From Burkholderia oklahomensis C6786 (GTDB lineage Bacteria > Pseudomonadota > Gammaproteobacteria > Burkholderiales > Burkholderiaceae), in NCBI RefSeq assembly GCF_000959365.1, contig NZ_CP009555.1, positions 3,472,001 to 3,536,000 on the forward strand: a stretch of 64,000 nucleotides of DNA, given 5' to 3'. How positions within the stretch are numbered: position 1 is the first letter of the stretch; the number at the start of each line of letters is the position of its first letter. A program made the translations under genes and the position numbers. The notes beneath the pieces are model-generated. The model did not search any database. It was not told the DNA's origin and was given only the letters and a program-made list of their open reading frames with translations. Shown piece after piece: positions 21,965 to 30,695 of this stretch.

Positions 21965-22267
21965 ATGAGCATGTACACGTATTGCGGGTTCGAGATCTAC
22001 CCGCTGATTTATCCTCACCTCCCGGCCCGAGACGGCCACGCTTCCGACTACGAGGCAGGCTTCGATGCGGCCGTGAAGATCTGCCTTCGCGGCACGGATA
22101 CCACGCTGACCCGCAGCCGGACGTTCAGGCTCCACGGCGACTCGCCATTTTCGAGTGCGGGTGATGCACGCAGGGCTTCGTTGCGTTACGCGGAGGGAGT
22201 CATCGACCAAAATCGCGGCGAGCAATGGACGCTCGATGAAGGCGCCGGCATGCCGTTGCACGCTTGA
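21965..22267 (+). CDS. Small hypothetical protein, 100 residues
   Basis: Function unknown. The likely start has GGGAGCG seven bases upstream; a second Met is two codons in. The compact sequence (YCGFEIYPLIYPHLP; DYEAGFDAAVKICLRG; RSRTFRLHGDSPF; ARRASLRYAEGVID) suggests three strands followed by a helix. Similar small proteins recur in Burkholderia genomes in my recollection, without a known role. No signal peptide. The last 17 residues are low-complexity and may be variable. Confidence 0.65.
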   Translation: MSMYTYCGFEIYPLIYPHLPARDGHASDYEAGFDAAVKICLRGTDTTLTRSRTFRLHGDSPFSSAGDARRASLRYAEGVIDQNRGEQWTLDEGAGMPLHA

Positions 22268-22649
22268 GGGCAAGCGCCTGCGCCCGGCCGTCGCCGACGA
22301 CTTCGGGATTTGCGCGAGTGGGCGCATTGTCGTCGATCAAGGCGTCGAGGCGATCCGCGCATGGCCGATGCTGCTGCGCGCCTAATATGATAGGAGGAAT
22401 CGAGGCGGGTCGGCTCGGGCCGCACGCGATATCGTGCCGTCGAGCCGCATCTCGCATGGAAGCATGTTTGATTCCGTTGGCCCAACTGACGACGACGTCT
22501 TTCCCGTGGGCGACGACGCAATTGCGGCGTGGTCATCCTCCGAGCGAGGTGCGTCCGGTATCCCGGAAAGCGCGTCTGACTTAGGTGGTTTCGGTGTCTT
22601 CGGCGTTGCGTTCGCGAAGGTCGATGCAACGCCAGCAGGGGAAAGCAGA

Positions 22650-22865
22650 ATGCAATTCAATTCGACACTATTTCGTATCGACCCGACGCCGCGGCGAGCC
22701 GACGGCGAGTACATGGCTCATGCCCGGATCATCGAAGTCGATCGTGACGGGAGCGAGTCCGACGTGCACATGAGCGGCGACCTAAAGGGATTCGACCTGC
22801 GCGACGATGCAATCGCCTATGCGCAGATATGGGCCAAGGAATGGCTCAGGACTCGCTATGGTTGA
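22650..22865 (+). CDS. Small hypothetical protein, 71 residues
   Basis: Function unknown. AGGGGAAA stands about nine bases before the chosen ATG; a longer frame from 22434 exists, but its first 72 codons look non-coding. The protein reads as strand (TLFRIDPTP), strand (YMAHARIIEVDRDG), strand (HMSGDLKGF), then helix (DAIAYAQIWAKEWLRTR). That layout resembles the 100-residue neighbour upstream. Base composition is less GC-rich than in the surrounding core genes. Confidence 0.6.
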   Translation: MQFNSTLFRIDPTPRRADGEYMAHARIIEVDRDGSESDVHMSGDLKGFDLRDDAIAYAQIWAKEWLRTRYG

Positions 22866-23497
22866 ATCGAGAAAATAGCGATCGATGCATGCGGCGTGCT
22901 TCCGCGGTCGGCACTCGGCCTCGGCCCGATTGCGGCGAATGTTTCGACACCCGAACGATCGGCACGACGGTGCGGCGCTCGACGCGGCGCGCGTGCGTTT
23001 TCGGTCGGCAGCCTGAGGACTTCGCCCAGTTGCACCGACACCGAGTCTGGCTCGGCGTCGGCCCTTAGCGTGACCGCAATACGGACGAGACATACTGGCG
23101 AGACTCGCGGTCGCCATCGACGGCGAACCGCGATCCTCGACGCGCCGGGTGATCGCCGGACCGCCGGACCGCCGGACCGCCGCGATTTCGCCGGACCGCC
23201 GTGCGGCGCGGGCTGACTTCGGGACGCGAGACGAGCCCATTGGAGCCGGCAAGTTTGGTAGGCTTATCGCCTGCCTCGGTCCGCCTGGTCTCGACGTCGC
23301 TGAGAGGCGCGGTAAAACCGGGTATCGTGTCGACGAGGTCGGCACGACGTCCGGTTTTCTTATCCGGCACTGCTCCGGACGATGTCGGTTTCCAGCGAAC
23401 GAAGGCGAACGAAAACGAACGAAAACGTGCCGGGTGAAGTCCGCCAGGCGAGGGATCGAGGCGGATTCCCGGACGATTGCGAACTGGAGCGAACAGA
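22866..23497. other. Intergenic stretch without a supportable gene
   Basis: About 630 bp. It contains a short GCCGGACC triplication at 23155-23178 and AACGAA-type microrepeats near 23397-23428. No frame gives a recognisable protein. The final part must contain the promoter and ribosome site of the Dabb gene. Confidence 0.4.
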
Positions 23498-23812
23498 GTG
23501 ATTAGGCATATTGTGATGTGGAAACTGAAGGAATCGGCCGAAGGCGCGACGCGTGCGCAGAACGCGCAGAAGCTGAAGGAGAAGCTCGAAGCGTGCCGCG
23601 GCATCGTGCCGGGCCTTCTTTCTCTCGAAGTCGGGGTCGCGACGCCCGGTCTCGAGGCGACCTGCGACGTCGTGCTCGTCACCGACTTCGCCGACAAGGC
23701 TTCGCTCGACGCATACCAGGTGCATCCGGTGCATGAGGAAGTGAAGAAGTTCGTCGGCGCGGTGCGCGAGAGCCGCGAATGCGTCGACTACCTCGTCGAC
23801 GAAGCACGATGA
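23498..23812 (+). CDS. Dabb (stress-responsive alpha/beta barrel) domain protein
   Basis: 104-residue dimeric alpha/beta-barrel domain of the Dabb family, which includes stress-response proteins and small ligand-binding or cyclase-like enzymes. The diagnostic pattern is present: an opening VIRHIVMWKLK strand, LEVGVATPG in the middle, DVVLVTDFADKASLDAYQ and the HPVHEEVKKF helix. The GTG start is preferred over an upstream frame because it gives the family N-terminus and has GGAGCG upstream. Its stop overlaps the next start by four bases (ATGA), so the two are translationally coupled. Confidence 0.88.
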   Translation: MIRHIVMWKLKESAEGATRAQNAQKLKEKLEACRGIVPGLLSLEVGVATPGLEATCDVVLVTDFADKASLDAYQVHPVHEEVKKFVGAVRESRECVDYLVDEAR

Positions 23813-24291
23813 GCGCCGGTTCGGCCACGACCGGCCACGAGCCGGTGATCGAGAGTCCGTTCGTCGACGCGCTCGGCGTGCAGCTCGTATCCGCGAAGGA
23901 CGGCGCGAGCGAGATCGTGCTGCCGCTCGCCGAACAGCACATGAACACGTGGAACATCGCGCACGGCGGCGTCACGATGACGCTCGCCGACGTCGCGCTC
24001 GCGATGGCCGCGCGCAGCCTGACCGACGACGGCGTCGGCGTCGTCACGGTCGAGATGAAGGTGAACTTCATGCAGCCCGGGCGCGGCGAGCTGCGCGCGT
24101 ACGGCCGCGTGCTGCACCGCTCGACCACGATGGCGTACTGCGAAGGCGAGGTCCGCGACAGCGTGGGCAACTTCGTCGCGAAGGCGCTCGGCACGTTCAA
24201 GTACATGAAGCGGCTCGCGGTCGGCCGCGACATCGCGCGGCAGCGCACCCGCACGGATCCGGGCGCGCATCCCGGCCCGAGCGACGCATGA
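23809..24291 (+). CDS. Hotdog-fold thioesterase, PaaI-like
   Basis: Probably hydrolyses acyl-CoA or aryl-CoA thioesters in the cytosol. The 160-residue single hotdog domain includes NTWNIAHGGVTMTLADVALA, with the conserved HGG and Asp of the PaaI type, followed by VTVEMKVNFMQPG and RSTTMAYCEGEVRD strands. The C-terminal 20 residues are a charged extension. It is coupled to the Dabb gene by a 4-bp overlap. The natural substrate is not evident. Confidence 0.88.
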   Translation: MSAGSATTGHEPVIESPFVDALGVQLVSAKDGASEIVLPLAEQHMNTWNIAHGGVTMTLADVALAMAARSLTDDGVGVVTVEMKVNFMQPGRGELRAYGRVLHRSTTMAYCEGEVRDSVGNFVAKALGTFKYMKRLAVGRDIARQRTRTDPGAHPGPSDA

Positions 24292-24299
24292 CGCATCCG

Positions 24300-24330
24300 A
24301 ACGGCCCCGCCCATCGGCGGGGCCGTTTGC
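24300..24330 (+). terminator. Hairpin terminator after the thioesterase gene
   Basis: Perfect 11-bp stem AACGGCCCCGC/GCGGGGCCGTT with a six-base loop nine bases after the stop codon, followed by a short TTTGCC. A weak-to-moderate intrinsic terminator for the Dabb-thioesterase unit. Confidence 0.65.
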
Positions 24331-24376
24331 CATTGGCGCGCGGCAAAGCGCGCAGCGACGGACGAGGAGGCAGGCG

Positions 24377-25375
24377 ATGTCACAGATCAATCGGCAGGTG
24401 CTGCTCGCCTCGCGCCCCGAGCGCGAGGCGAGCGTCGACAACTTCAAGCTCGTCGAGACGCCGCTCGCGCCGCTCGCCGACGGCGAGGTGCGGGTGCGCA
24501 ATCATTTCCTGTCCGTCGACCCGTACATGCGCGGGCGGATGAATGCGGGAAAGTCTTACGCGCAGCCGCAGCCGCTCGGCGAAGTGATGGGGGGCGGCAC
24601 CGCGGGCGAGGTCGTCGAGTCGCGCAATCCGGCGTTCGCGGTCGGCGACAAGGTGGTCGGCGCGTTCGGCTGGCAGGAGTACGGCACGTCGACGGGCGAG
24701 GAGCTGCGCAAGGTCGACACGACGCACGTGCCGCTGTCCGCGTATCTCGGGCCGGTCGGCATGCCCGGCGTGACCGCGTGGTATGGCCTGAATCGGATCA
24801 TCCGGCCTCGCGCCGGCGAGACGATCGTCGTCAGCGCGGCGAGCGGCGCCGTCGGCAGCGTCGTCGGGCAGCTCGCGAAGCTCGCCGGCTGCCGCGCGGT
24901 CGGCATTGCGGGCGGCGCGGACAAGTGCCGCTACGTCGTCGACACGCTCGGCTTCGATGCATGCGTCGACTACAAGGCGGGCCGGCTCGCCGACGACCTC
25001 GCGGCCGCCGCGCCGAACGGCGTCGACGGCTGCTTCGAGAACGTCGGCGGCGCGGTGCTCGACGCGACGCTCGCGCTGATGAATCCGTTCGGCCGTGTCG
25101 CGATGTGCGGGATGATCTCGGTGTACGACGGCGCGTCGGCGCCGCTCGCGAACCCGGCGCTGATCCTGCGCGAGCGGCTCTTCGTGCAGGGCTTCATCGT
25201 GTCCGAGCATGTCGACGTGTGGCCGGAGGCGCTCGCGCAGCTCGCCGCGCTCGTCGCGCAGAAGAAGCTGCATTACCGCGAGACGATCGCGCAGGGGCTC
25301 GAGCGCGCGCCCGACGCGCTGCTCGGGCTGCTCAAGGGGCGCAATTTCGGCAAGCAGCTCGTCGCGCTCGTCTGA
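24377..25375 (+). CDS. Zinc-independent NADPH-dependent MDR oxidoreductase
   Basis: 332-residue medium-chain dehydrogenase/reductase of the CurA / leukotriene-B4 12-hydroxydehydrogenase group, which reduces alpha,beta-unsaturated carbonyls with NADPH. Visible are VDPYMRGRMN near the N-terminus, the nucleotide loop SAASGAVGSVVGQLAKL (about 150-170), the CFENVGGAVLD segment and the FIVSEH region. Structural-zinc cysteines are absent, as expected for this subgroup. A GAGGAGGCAGG Shine-Dalgarno precedes the ATG. Confidence 0.9.
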   Translation: MSQINRQVLLASRPEREASVDNFKLVETPLAPLADGEVRVRNHFLSVDPYMRGRMNAGKSYAQPQPLGEVMGGGTAGEVVESRNPAFAVGDKVVGAFGWQEYGTSTGEELRKVDTTHVPLSAYLGPVGMPGVTAWYGLNRIIRPRAGETIVVSAASGAVGSVVGQLAKLAGCRAVGIAGGADKCRYVVDTLGFDACVDYKAGRLADDLAAAAPNGVDGCFENVGGAVLDATLALMNPFGRVAMCGMISVYDGASAPLANPALILRERLFVQGFIVSEHVDVWPEALAQLAALVAQKKLHYRETIAQGLERAPDALLGLLKGRNFGKQLVALV

Positions 25376-25456
25376 CGGGCCGTGGCATCATACGGCGCTT
25401 GTCCCGAGCTTTCCGTCGGCGCGTTCGCGCCGCTTGCCCGCTGTTTGCCTTTTACG

Positions 25457-26416
25457 ATGCCGCTGAACCCGAAGATCGCGCAGGTGCTCGACATGATCGA
25501 GCGCGCAAAACGTCCCGATTATCACGAACAGACGCCCGCGCAGGCGCGCGCGGCCTACGAGAAGAGCGCGCCGATCCTCGACGTCGCGGCAGCGCCGATG
25601 TTCTCGGTCGAAGACCTGCGGCTGCCGTCGCGCGACGGCGGCGCGTTCGGCGCGCGGCTCTATCTACCCGTCGAGCCTAGCCTGGCCGAGCCGCTGCCTG
25701 CGCTCGTCTACTTTCACGGCGGCGGATTCACGGTCGGCAGCGTGAACACGCACGACGCGCTGTGCAGGATGTTCGCGCGCGACGCGCGCTGCGCGGTGCT
25801 GTCGGTCGACTACCGGCTCGCGCCGGAGCACAAGTTCCCGACCGCGGTCGACGACGCGGAGGACGCGCTCGTGTGGCTGCACGCGCGCGCGCCGAGCTTC
25901 GGAATCGATCCGGCGCGGCTCGCGGTCGGCGGAGACAGCGCGGGCGGCACGCTCGCGACCGTGTGCGCGGTGCTCGCGCGCGACCGCGGGATCGCGCTCG
26001 CGCTGCAACTGCTGATCTATCCGGGGACGACGGGGCACCAGCAGACCGAATCGCATGCACGGCTCGCGAAGGGCTATCTGCTGTCGGCCGACACGATCCA
26101 GTGGTTCTTCACGCACTACGTGCGCGACGCGTCGGACCGCGACGACTGGCGCTTCGCGCCGCTCGACGGCACGCGCGGCGCGCCGTCGTTCGAGCGCGTC
26201 GCGCCCGCGTGGATCGCGACGGCGGAGTACGATCCGCTGTCCGACGAAGGCGACGCGTACGCGGACAAGCTGCGTGCCGCGGGCAACAAGGTGACGCTCG
26301 TCGCGTACGCGGGGATGATTCACGAGTTCTTCAAGATGGGCGGCTTCGTGCCGGAAGTGCGTCTTGCGCATGCGGACGCGGCTTTGGCGTTGCGCGCGGC
26401 GTTCGAGGGCGATTGA
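25457..26416 (+). CDS. Alpha/beta-hydrolase, HSL-family esterase/lipase
   Basis: 319-residue carboxylesterase of the bacterial hormone-sensitive-lipase family (family IV). The oxyanion motif HGGG is at residues 87-90, the nucleophile Ser161 in GGDSAGG, the acid Asp259 in AEYDPLSDE and the base His289 in MIHEFF. No signal peptide, so probably cytosolic. Start giving MPLNPKIAQVLDM matches the usual N-terminus. It follows the reductase by 81 bp on the same strand; the substrate is unknown. Confidence 0.9.
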   Translation: MPLNPKIAQVLDMIERAKRPDYHEQTPAQARAAYEKSAPILDVAAAPMFSVEDLRLPSRDGGAFGARLYLPVEPSLAEPLPALVYFHGGGFTVGSVNTHDALCRMFARDARCAVLSVDYRLAPEHKFPTAVDDAEDALVWLHARAPSFGIDPARLAVGGDSAGGTLATVCAVLARDRGIALALQLLIYPGTTGHQQTESHARLAKGYLLSADTIQWFFTHYVRDASDRDDWRFAPLDGTRGAPSFERVAPAWIATAEYDPLSDEGDAYADKLRAAGNKVTLVAYAGMIHEFFKMGGFVPEVRLAHADAALALRAAFEGD

Positions 26417-26707
26417 GCGCGAAACGTGAGCGAGGCGATCGGCGGGGCCGGGCGCGGGCCTTGCGAATTGGACGAGCTTCGCCCACCGGCCGAGCGAGAT
26501 TCGAGGCGGCTGCGAGGACGGGCATGGTCGGCCGGGCGGCGGGTGCCGGCGATCGGCCGATTGCCGCGGCGTAGCATTCGACAGACGAGATCTGCACCGA
26601 TTTTGCCGCTTCCGGCTGCGACCGGCGCGGCGCGGAACCGCCGGACACGCGGGGCGCGAGCGCGGTGCGCGGCGTCCGACGCAGGCCGGCTAACGAGGAC
26701 ACGGCAC

Positions 26708-27148
26708 ATGGACAGCATCGAGATCGAAACCGGCGACTGGTCACGCCTGGGCTGCGACGCGTCGCGAATCCGCGATGCCGTGTTCGTGCGCGAGCAGCGC
26801 ATCCCGGCCGAGCTCGACCTCGACGACGACGATCCGCATGCGCGGCACGCGGTCGCGTATCTGGTCGACCGGGCGGCGGGCGCGCGGCGCCCGGTCGCGA
26901 CGGGGCGGCTGCTGCCGACGGGCGCGATCGGCCGGGTGTCGGTGCTCGCCGACGCGCGCGGCCGCGGCGTCGGCTCGCGGCTTCTGCATGCGCTGCTCGC
27001 CGACGCGCGGATGCGCGGCGACGCGCTCGTGCGCCTTTACGCGCAGCAGCGCGCGGTCGCGTTCTATTTGCGGCTTGGCTTCCGGGTCGTCGGCGAGCCG
27101 TTCGTCGAGGCGGGCGTGCAGCATGTCGAAATGGCGCGCGAGCCGTGA
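26708..27148 (+). CDS. GNAT family N-acetyltransferase
   Basis: 146-residue acetyl-CoA-dependent acetyltransferase of the ElaA/YjcF type. An N-terminal VFVREQRIPAELDLD motif is followed by the acetyl-CoA loop ADARGRGVGSRLLHALLADA and the C-terminal LYAQQRAVAFYLRLGFRVVG segment. The acceptor substrate is unknown. The preceding 290 bp hold no supportable gene. It converges on the NRDE gene, with the heptamer array between them. Confidence 0.9.
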   Translation: MDSIEIETGDWSRLGCDASRIRDAVFVREQRIPAELDLDDDDPHARHAVAYLVDRAAGARRPVATGRLLPTGAIGRVSVLADARGRGVGSRLLHALLADARMRGDALVRLYAQQRAVAFYLRLGFRVVGEPFVEAGVQHVEMAREP

Positions 27149-27330
27149 GCGGTCCGGCGTCGCGCGTAGGCGCCGAGTCGGCGCGCTTGAAGTGCGCAAA
27201 GCGGAGCGGAGCACGATCCGTTTGCGGCCCGGTCGGTCAGGCAGGAGGCGGACGCGGCGGCAGGTGATGAACGTGAACCGCCGCGATTCCAGCGCGACCG
27301 CCGGTTTCGATACGGCGGCCTATGCTGATC

Positions 27331-27610
27331 GAGTCCCGAGTCCCGAGTCCCGAGTCCCGAGTCCCGAGTCCCGAGTCCCGAGTCCCGAGTCCCGAGTCCC
27401 GAGTCCCGAGTCCCGAGTCCCGAGTCCCGAGTCCCGAGTCCCGAGTCCCGAGTCCCGAGTCCCGAGTCCCGAGTCCCGAGTCCCGAGTCCCGAGTCCCGA
27501 GTCCCGAGTCCCGAGTCCCGAGTCCCGAGTCCCGAGTCCCGAATCCCGAATCCCGAATCCCGAATCCCGAATCCCGAATCCCGAATCCCGAATCCCGAAT
27601 CCCGAATCCC
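27331..27610. repeat. Heptamer tandem array: 30 x GAGTCCC then 10 x GAATCCC
   Basis: Forty uninterrupted 7-bp units. The first thirty (27331-27540) are all GAGTCCC and the last ten (27541-27610) are all GAATCCC, a clean block switch. The unit contains no stop codon on either strand, so it produces spurious long open frames. It lies between converging genes and ends 19 bp before the NRDE stop codon. This is a typical slippage-prone VNTR; the copy number should vary between strains. Confidence 0.97.
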
Positions 27611-27628
27611 GCGCCGGCGGCGAAGCCG

Positions 27629-28480
27629 TCACCGCCGCGCGGTGCCGCCCCCGTCGACGTCGAACGTGAACGCCCGCTCGAACGCGCCCGGCCGCACGAT
27701 CCGGTGCGAGCCGTCGTCGTCGCAGCGCTCCTTGGCGTCGAACCTCAGCCGTCCCTCGACATCGCGCGCGACCCGCAGCGCGGTCGTGCCGCGCGACCCG
27801 TATTCGGGCGTCTCGATGAACGCCGCGGACAACGCGCGCTCCCGCTCGAGCGGAATGCCCGTGCGCGGCAGCGCGTCGTCGGCGGCCTCGCGAGTGTCGC
27901 GCATCATCTCGATCAGCGCGTCGAGGGGGGCGGCCGCGTCGCCCGTGAGCAGCGCGCCGAGCTCGCTGCGCTTGTTGGCGAGCTTCGGCCACGGCGTGTC
28001 GAGCCGCGCGTTCGACAGCCCGTGCAAGCCGGGTGCGACGAGCGCGGGCGCGTCGAGCGCCGGCTGCGCGTCGGCCGGGCGGTTGCAGTACCACGCGAGC
28101 TCGCCGCGCACGACGTCGCCGACGAGCAGCGTGAAGCCGTTGTAGAACACGGCCTTTTCGGCGACTTTCGCGAGATAGTCGAGCGGCGCGACGTTGTCGC
28201 CCGCGAGGAACTCGGAGACGAGCTTGCCGCGCGTGGGCGCGCCCGCGCGGATGTCGAACGGCGCGCGATAGTTGGTGAGCGCGGCGAAGCGGCCGTCGCG
28301 CGCGACGCCGAGCCACGTGCCGCCGCCTTCGAGATCGCGGCCCGCCAGCACGTTCGGCGCGTCGCTCCACCAGGACAGCGGCGCGCTCGTGCGGCGGAAG
28401 AATTCGTCGCGGTTCGCGGCAAGCGTCAGCACCGGGCCGTGCGTGGCGTCGGGCTGCCAATCGAATACGATCAGGCACAT
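27629..28480 (-). CDS. NRDE (TANGO2-like) family protein
   Basis: 283-residue protein of the Ser/Thr-rich T10/TANGO2 family, named for the NRDE motif seen here as LAANRDEFF near residue 22. Other family blocks are MCLIVFDWQ at the start, AGRDLEGGGTWLGV and NGFTLLVGD. The biochemical role in bacteria is not firmly known; eukaryotic TANGO2 has been linked to heme and lipid handling. The heptamer array begins immediately downstream of its stop codon. Confidence 0.9.
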   Translation of the reverse strand: MCLIVFDWQPDATHGPVLTLAANRDEFFRRTSAPLSWWSDAPNVLAGRDLEGGGTWLGVARDGRFAALTNYRAPFDIRAGAPTRGKLVSEFLAGDNVAPLDYLAKVAEKAVFYNGFTLLVGDVVRGELAWYCNRPADAQPALDAPALVAPGLHGLSNARLDTPWPKLANKRSELGALLTGDAAAPLDALIEMMRDTREAADDALPRTGIPLERERALSAAFIETPEYGSRGTTALRVARDVEGRLRFDAKERCDDDGSHRIVRPGAFERAFTFDVDGGGTARR

Positions 28481-28550
28481 CGGGCGATATCCTCGCTGGG
28501 TGAGGCCGGGCGGCGCGTCGCGGCGCGTGTCGTCCGGCGGCGTGCGGCCG

Positions 28551-29597
28551 TCAGGCTTCGGCCTGCAGCGCGTAAGGAAGCGGCAGGAACGCGAGCGTCG
28601 GACCGCTCGCGGAAGCCAGGTGGACCGACCCGCTCTCGAGCGCGGCGAGCTTGATCTCGACGAGCGCGTCGACGCCGCCTTCGGGCGCCGCCGCCGCGTT
28701 GACGATCATCCCGCACGGCTGACCGGGGTCGTCCGAATGATAGAGCTCGACGCCCGCATGCGCGGCGTCGGCGCCGACCGCGACGTGCGCGAGCGCGGTG
28801 CGGCGCTTGATCGTGCCGCGGTACTGGCTGCGCGCGACGACTTCCTGGCCCGGATAGCAGCCTTTGCGGAAGTTGACGCCGCCGATCACGTCGAAGTTGA
28901 CCATCTGCGGGACGAATTGCTCGACGGCGGGCTGCGTGATCCGCGGCTCGCCCGCGCGCACGTCGAGCCAGTCCCAGACGGCGGCCGACACGCGCGGCAG
29001 CGCGGCTTCGAGCGCGGGCAGGCGCGCGTCGAGCTCGGCGCGCGTGCCGATCCACAGATAGCGCGCGCGGCCGGCCGCGTCGGGCAAGCGGATCAGCGCG
29101 CCGGCGGGCGCGTCGACCTTCGTGTGGACGCCGTCCGGCAGCGCGTCGAAGACGCCCGACAGCGCGGCGCGCACGTCGCCCGCGAAGCCGATCGCGACGA
29201 GCGCGTCGCTCGCGTCGGCGAGCTTCGCCTTCGCGCGCAGCACGAACATCGACAGGCGCTTCTGCGCCGCGGGCTGCACGTCCTTCGACACGAGGAGGCG
29301 CACGTCGTGGCCGGCGCGCCACGCGAGGAACGACGCGAGGAGGCGCCCCTTCGGCGAGCAGTAGCCGGCGAGGCGCGCGCTCGCGGCGTCGAGATGTTCG
29401 ATGTCGTTCGTCAACTGGCTGTGCAGGAACGTTGCGGCGTCGGCGCCCGTCACGTCGACGATGCCGAACTGCTCGAGCACCGCGAACGCGCCGCGCTCGA
29501 GCACGGCGGCGAAATCGTCGGCGGACGGACGGGGCAGCGCCGGCGGCACGGCGGAAACGGCGGCCTGCGCGGCCGGGGAGGCGATCGGTGTGCTCAT
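28551..29597 (-). CDS. ygfZ: Folate-binding Fe-S cluster repair protein YgfZ
   Basis: GcvT-like tetrahydrofolate-binding protein that supports maturation or repair of certain Fe-S enzymes. The 348-residue protein carries the YgfZ signature KGCYPGQEVVARSQYRG at about residue 245, including the redox-relevant Cys, and N-terminal segments resembling the aminomethyltransferase fold. It is divergent from mltG with 78 bp between the starts, an arrangement widespread in beta-proteobacteria. NRDE follows 70 bp downstream. Confidence 0.93.
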   Translation of the reverse strand: MSTPIASPAAQAAVSAVPPALPRPSADDFAAVLERGAFAVLEQFGIVDVTGADAATFLHSQLTNDIEHLDAASARLAGYCSPKGRLLASFLAWRAGHDVRLLVSKDVQPAAQKRLSMFVLRAKAKLADASDALVAIGFAGDVRAALSGVFDALPDGVHTKVDAPAGALIRLPDAAGRARYLWIGTRAELDARLPALEAALPRVSAAVWDWLDVRAGEPRITQPAVEQFVPQMVNFDVIGGVNFRKGCYPGQEVVARSQYRGTIKRRTALAHVAVGADAAHAGVELYHSDDPGQPCGMIVNAAAAPEGGVDALVEIKLAALESGSVHLASASGPTLAFLPLPYALQAEA

Positions 29598-29675
29598 GGA
29601 ATGAGGGAACAGTCAATCCTGACTTTGGCAGAGGCGAGCAAGTATTATATGGGTCTTACCTGATTCACGTTTCGC

Positions 29676-30695
29676 ATGTCCCTACTGAAGAAGTGCGCCG
29701 CGCTCGCGGCGCTCGCCGTCGTATTGCTGGGCGCCGCGTGCGCGGGCGGCGCCTATTACTGGGCCACTCGGCCCCTCGCGCTCGCCGCGCCGACCCTCGA
29801 CGTCACGATCAAGCCCCGCAGCAGCGTGCGCGGCGTTGCGCTGCAGCTCGCGCACGGCGGCGTGCCCGTCGAGCCGAGGCTCTTCGTCGCGATGACGCGC
29901 GTGCTGTTGCTGTCGAGCCGGCTCAAGTCCGGCAACTACGAATTCAAGACGGGCGTGACCCCGTACGAGGTGCTTCAGAAGGTCGCGCGCGGCGACGTCA
30001 ACGAGTACGTCGTCACGGTGATCGAGGGCTGGACGTTCCGGCGGATGCGCGCGGAGCTCGATGCGAACGCCGCGCTCGCGCACGCGAGCGCCGGGATGAG
30101 CGACGCGGAGCTGCTGCGCGCGATCGGCGCGCCCGGCGAGGCCGTCGCGCGCGGCAGCGGCGAGGGCCTGTTCTTTCCGGACACCTATCTGTTCGACAAG
30201 GGCACGAGCGACCTGAACGTCTATCGCCGCGCCTACAAGCTGATGCAGATGCGCCTCGCCGACGCGTGGACGACGCGCCGGCCCGGCCTGCCGTTCAAGA
30301 CGCCTTACGAAGCGCTGACGATCGCGTCGCTCGTCGAGAAGGAGACGGGGCACGCGGCCGATCGCGCGTTCGTCGCGGGCGTGTTCGCGAACCGCCTGCG
30401 GGTCGGGATGCCGCTGCAGACCGATCCTTCGGTGATCTACGGAATGGGCGACGCGTACGCCGGGCGGCTGCGCAAGCGCGATCTGCAGACCGACACTCCG
30501 TACAATACCTACACGCGCCGCGGGCTGCCCCCGACGCCGATCGCGCTGCCGGGCGAGGCGGCGCTCTACGCCGCGGTGAATCCCGCGGCGACGTCCGCGC
30601 TCTATTTCGTCGCGAAGGGCGACGGCACCAGCGTTTTTTCCGACACGCTCGGGGATCACAACAAAGCCGTGGACAAATACATACGAGGTCAATGA
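29676..30695 (+). CDS. mltG: Endolytic murein transglycosylase
   Basis: YceG/MltG cleaves nascent peptidoglycan glycan strands and sets their length. The 339-residue protein has one N-terminal membrane anchor (about residues 8-28), a LysM-like region, and the catalytic YceG domain with ASLVEKETG, where Glu221 corresponds to the catalytic Glu. VFANRLRVGMPLQTDPSVIYG and the YNTYTRRGLPPTPI segment follow. The stop codon abuts the tmk ATG. An upstream TATTAT (29643) is a likely -10 element. Confidence 0.95.
   Translation: MSLLKKCAALAALAVVLLGAACAGGAYYWATRPLALAAPTLDVTIKPRSSVRGVALQLAHGGVPVEPRLFVAMTRVLLLSSRLKSGNYEFKTGVTPYEVLQKVARGDVNEYVVTVIEGWTFRRMRAELDANAALAHASAGMSDAELLRAIGAPGEAVARGSGEGLFFPDTYLFDKGTSDLNVYRRAYKLMQMRLADAWTTRRPGLPFKTPYEALTIASLVEKETGHAADRAFVAGVFANRLRVGMPLQTDPSVIYGMGDAYAGRLRKRDLQTDTPYNTYTRRGLPPTPIALPGEAALYAAVNPAATSALYFVAKGDGTSVFSDTLGDHNKAVDKYIRGQ

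Noticed and set aside
27331..27610. CRISPR array
   Set aside because: Units are 7 bp with no spacers and no cas genes nearby; it is a simple tandem repeat.
26775..28145. Protein with long SPESRVP-type repeats
   Set aside because: The 7-bp unit has no stop in any frame, so all frames stay open; no start or ribosome site, and it runs antisense through the NRDE gene.
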